Shown here one piece after another: positions 62,636 to 64,000 of a DNA stretch of 64,000 bases; position 1 is the first letter of the stretch; the number at the start of each line of letters is the position of its first letter. The notes below the pieces were generated by a model. The model was not told where the DNA came from and searched no databases. It was given only the letters and a program-made list of their open reading frames with translations. The position numbers and the translations under genes were made by a program. This DNA comes from Cohnella faecalis (lineage in GTDB: Bacteria; Bacillota; Bacilli; Paenibacillales; Paenibacillaceae). Where the stretch lies: contig NZ_QXJM01000039.1 of the NCBI RefSeq assembly GCF_003570905.1, positions 1,302,001 through 1,366,000 on the forward strand. Direction: 5' to 3'.

Positions 62636-63577
62636 GTGCATCTAATCGGTCGAATGTCGCTTCTCGTCTTCGGTCTGGCTTTATTGTGGAGCATGGGAGA
62701 GGTCCCGGCCGCGCTTGCGGAGGCGCACACGGTATCGACAGCCCGGGCGGATAACTTGAAGGAGCTAATGAAGAATGGAAGCCAAGTAAAGCCTTCTTCC
62801 CGACATCCCGCCGGAGGACATTGGCAAGAGCTGCAACGGCGCTATCGAGGGGTGTTCGTGCTGTACGCGTCGCGAGGCAGTCGTCAGGTGGCACTCACTT
62901 TCGACGATGTGCCGGACCCGCGGTTTACGCCGCAAATTTTGGACGTATTGAAAAGGAAGAACGTGAAGGCGACCTTTTTTGTCGTCGGGAAACGGGCTTC
63001 CAAGCATCCCGATTTAGTAACGAGGATGCAGCGCGAAGGCCATGCTATAGGAAATCACTCTTATAACCACCCGGATTTTTCGAAGCTGACGCTGTCCGAG
63101 ATGCAGGGGCAAATACGCCGCTCCCAAAATATAATCGAGGGAATCGTCGGTTACGAGCCCAGGCTGATTCGACCGCCTTACGGCGAGATTAACGCGGAGC
63201 AGCTGCAGTGGGCGAAGGAGAACGGCTATACCGTCGTCAATTGGGATGTGGACTCGTCGGATTGGCGTCAATTGCCCGCCGAGCGTATTTTCCGGAATGT
63301 TACCCGTTCCGTGAAGCCGGGCTCCATCGTTCTTATGCATGCCGGAGGCGGAGAAGGGCAGAGCTTGGCGGGGACCGTTGCGGCGCTGCCCCGCATTATC
63401 GATTGGCTGCGGGCCAACGGCTACCAAGCGGTTACGCTGCCCGAGCTTCTGAAAGTGCCGGAGAAGCGGGAAGCCAACGTTTCGGAGAGGACGCATGTAC
63501 CGAAGGTTCCGCAGACGGCGGAGGAAATGCCGGGGACGTCGGATGAGATTCCGGGAGTGCTGCTGCCGCAACGATAA
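62636..63577 (+). CDS. Polysaccharide deacetylase (NodB domain)
   Basis: A 313-residue exported enzyme that removes N-acetyl groups from cell-wall or surface sugars. The signal or anchor segment is residues 1-28. NodB motifs are TFDD at 88-91, the metal-binding H141/H145 in GNHSYNHP, and RPPYGE near residue 180. The C-terminal tail is disordered. GTG 62636 follows GAGGGTGG. A tandem repeat array begins just after the stop. Confidence 0.9.
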   Translation: MHLIGRMSLLVFGLALLWSMGEVPAALAEAHTVSTARADNLKELMKNGSQVKPSSRHPAGGHWQELQRRYRGVFVLYASRGSRQVALTFDDVPDPRFTPQILDVLKRKNVKATFFVVGKRASKHPDLVTRMQREGHAIGNHSYNHPDFSKLTLSEMQGQIRRSQNIIEGIVGYEPRLIRPPYGEINAEQLQWAKENGYTVVNWDVDSSDWRQLPAERIFRNVTRSVKPGSIVLMHAGGGEGQSLAGTVAALPRIIDWLRANGYQAVTLPELLKVPEKREANVSERTHVPKVPQTAEEMPGTSDEIPGVLLPQR

Positions 63578-63611
63578 GCGCGCAACAAAGGCAGTCTCAG
63601 CCCACTTGCGA

Positions 63612-64000
63612 GATCGGACGCGAATTCCGCCGAAAGAGTGGTATCACGTCCCACTGTAGGGTGAACGGACGCGCTTTCCGCCGAAAGTGTGGCATCACGT
63701 CCCACTGTTAGGCGAACGGACGCGCTTTCCGCCGAAAGAGTGGCATCACGTCCCACTGTAGGGTGAACGGACGCGCTTTCCGCCGAAAGAGTGGTATCAC
63801 GTCCCACTGTTAGGCGAACGGACGCGAATTCCGCCGAAAGTGTGGTATCACGTCCCACTGCTGGGTGAACGGACACGCGTACCACCGAAAGAGTGGTATC
63901 ACGTCCCACTGTTAGGTGAACGGACGCGCTTTCCGCCGAAAGTGTGGTATCACGTCCCATTGTAGGGTGAACGGACGCGAATTCCGCCGAAAGAGTGGTA
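63612..64000. repeat. 51-bp tandem array 3, continues past the window end
   Basis: Units of GAACGGACGCGCTTTCC, then GCCGAAAGAGTGGTATCAC and GTCCCACTGTTAGGC, start at 63612 and recur at 63663, 63714, 63765, 63816, 63867, 63918 and 63969, every 51 bp with no spacers. Each unit contains an AGTGG/CCACT inverted repeat. The reverse complement holds GGCGGAAAG, also found in array 1. The array reaches the window end, so its full length and any companion gene are not visible. Confidence 0.95.

Noticed and set aside
63421..63960. Minus-strand ORF with 17-residue repeats (GRDTTLSAESASVHLTV)
   Set aside because: It is the translation of the 51-bp array (51 is divisible by 3) and runs antisense into the deacetylase gene. 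No ribosome site is visible.

Overview
The window is chromosomal DNA of an aerobic, endospore-forming Firmicute, most likely Paenibacillaceae (Paenibacillus/Cohnella type). The evidence is a mid-to-high GC content with many TTG and GTG starts behind strong AGGAGG ribosome sites; a dense set of sporulation genes (ylbJ, two alpha/beta SASPs with sigma-G-like promoters, gerQ, a YjcZ-like miniprotein, a YheC/D-like ATP-grasp gene, a SpoVB-type flippase and sda); and mqnE, which marks the futalosine route to menaquinone used by this family. No rRNA, tRNA, prophage, transposase or CRISPR array was found.

Layout. 1-6.8 kb: a membrane protein, NAD kinase, ylbJ, truncated haemoglobin, DUF2225 and an M3 oligopeptidase. 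6.8-8.7 kb: an accessory module made of a promoter, a terminator-like leader hairpin, a DUF559-like nuclease/winged-helix gene and a 51-bp tandem array. 8.8-24.3 kb: a SASP, a tryptophan T-box with trpS, a second SASP, gerQ, ctaB-sco1, a GntR/ABC operon, and a transglutaminase-PBP operon. 25-35 kb: HAD, DUF456, ThuA, a lipid flippase, DUF2515, a lipoprotein, thioredoxin, a frameshifted ctaA and a UbiD decarboxylase. 35-37 kb: the second nuclease module, with a 52-bp array, followed by a HEPN gene. 37-48.5 kb: a frameshifted SDR gene, the Fe-S/respiratory block (yutI, yuzB, two type-II NADH dehydrogenases, mqnE, an A-type Fe-S carrier, yumC, hemQ) and sda under a DnaA-box cluster. 48.6-56.7 kb: yuiB, gtrA, dnaB-dnaI, a HemAT-like globin sensor and the sulfate ABC operon. 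56.8-64 kb: uvrC, a CPBP protease, a frameshifted ktrB, a polysaccharide deacetylase and the start of a third tandem array.

A respiratory and haem theme links many genes: ctaA, ctaB and sco1 (cytochrome oxidase maturation), hemQ (haem synthesis), mqnE and ubiD (menaquinone), two NDH-2 enzymes (one under a Rex-type operator), a truncated globin and a globin-coupled chemoreceptor.

The most unusual content is the repeat-associated nuclease module. Two paralogous 220-aa proteins (DUF559/Vsr-like core plus C-terminal winged helix) share a conserved leader, and each is followed directly by a different tandem array of near-identical period (51 or 52 bp). A third 51-bp array starts at 63.6 kb and shares a GGCGGAAAG core with the first. 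Separately, four one-base losses in short homopolymers break three otherwise intact genes (ctaA, the SDR gene, and ktrB twice). This pattern looks more like sequencing error than decay, but I cannot settle that from the sequence alone.
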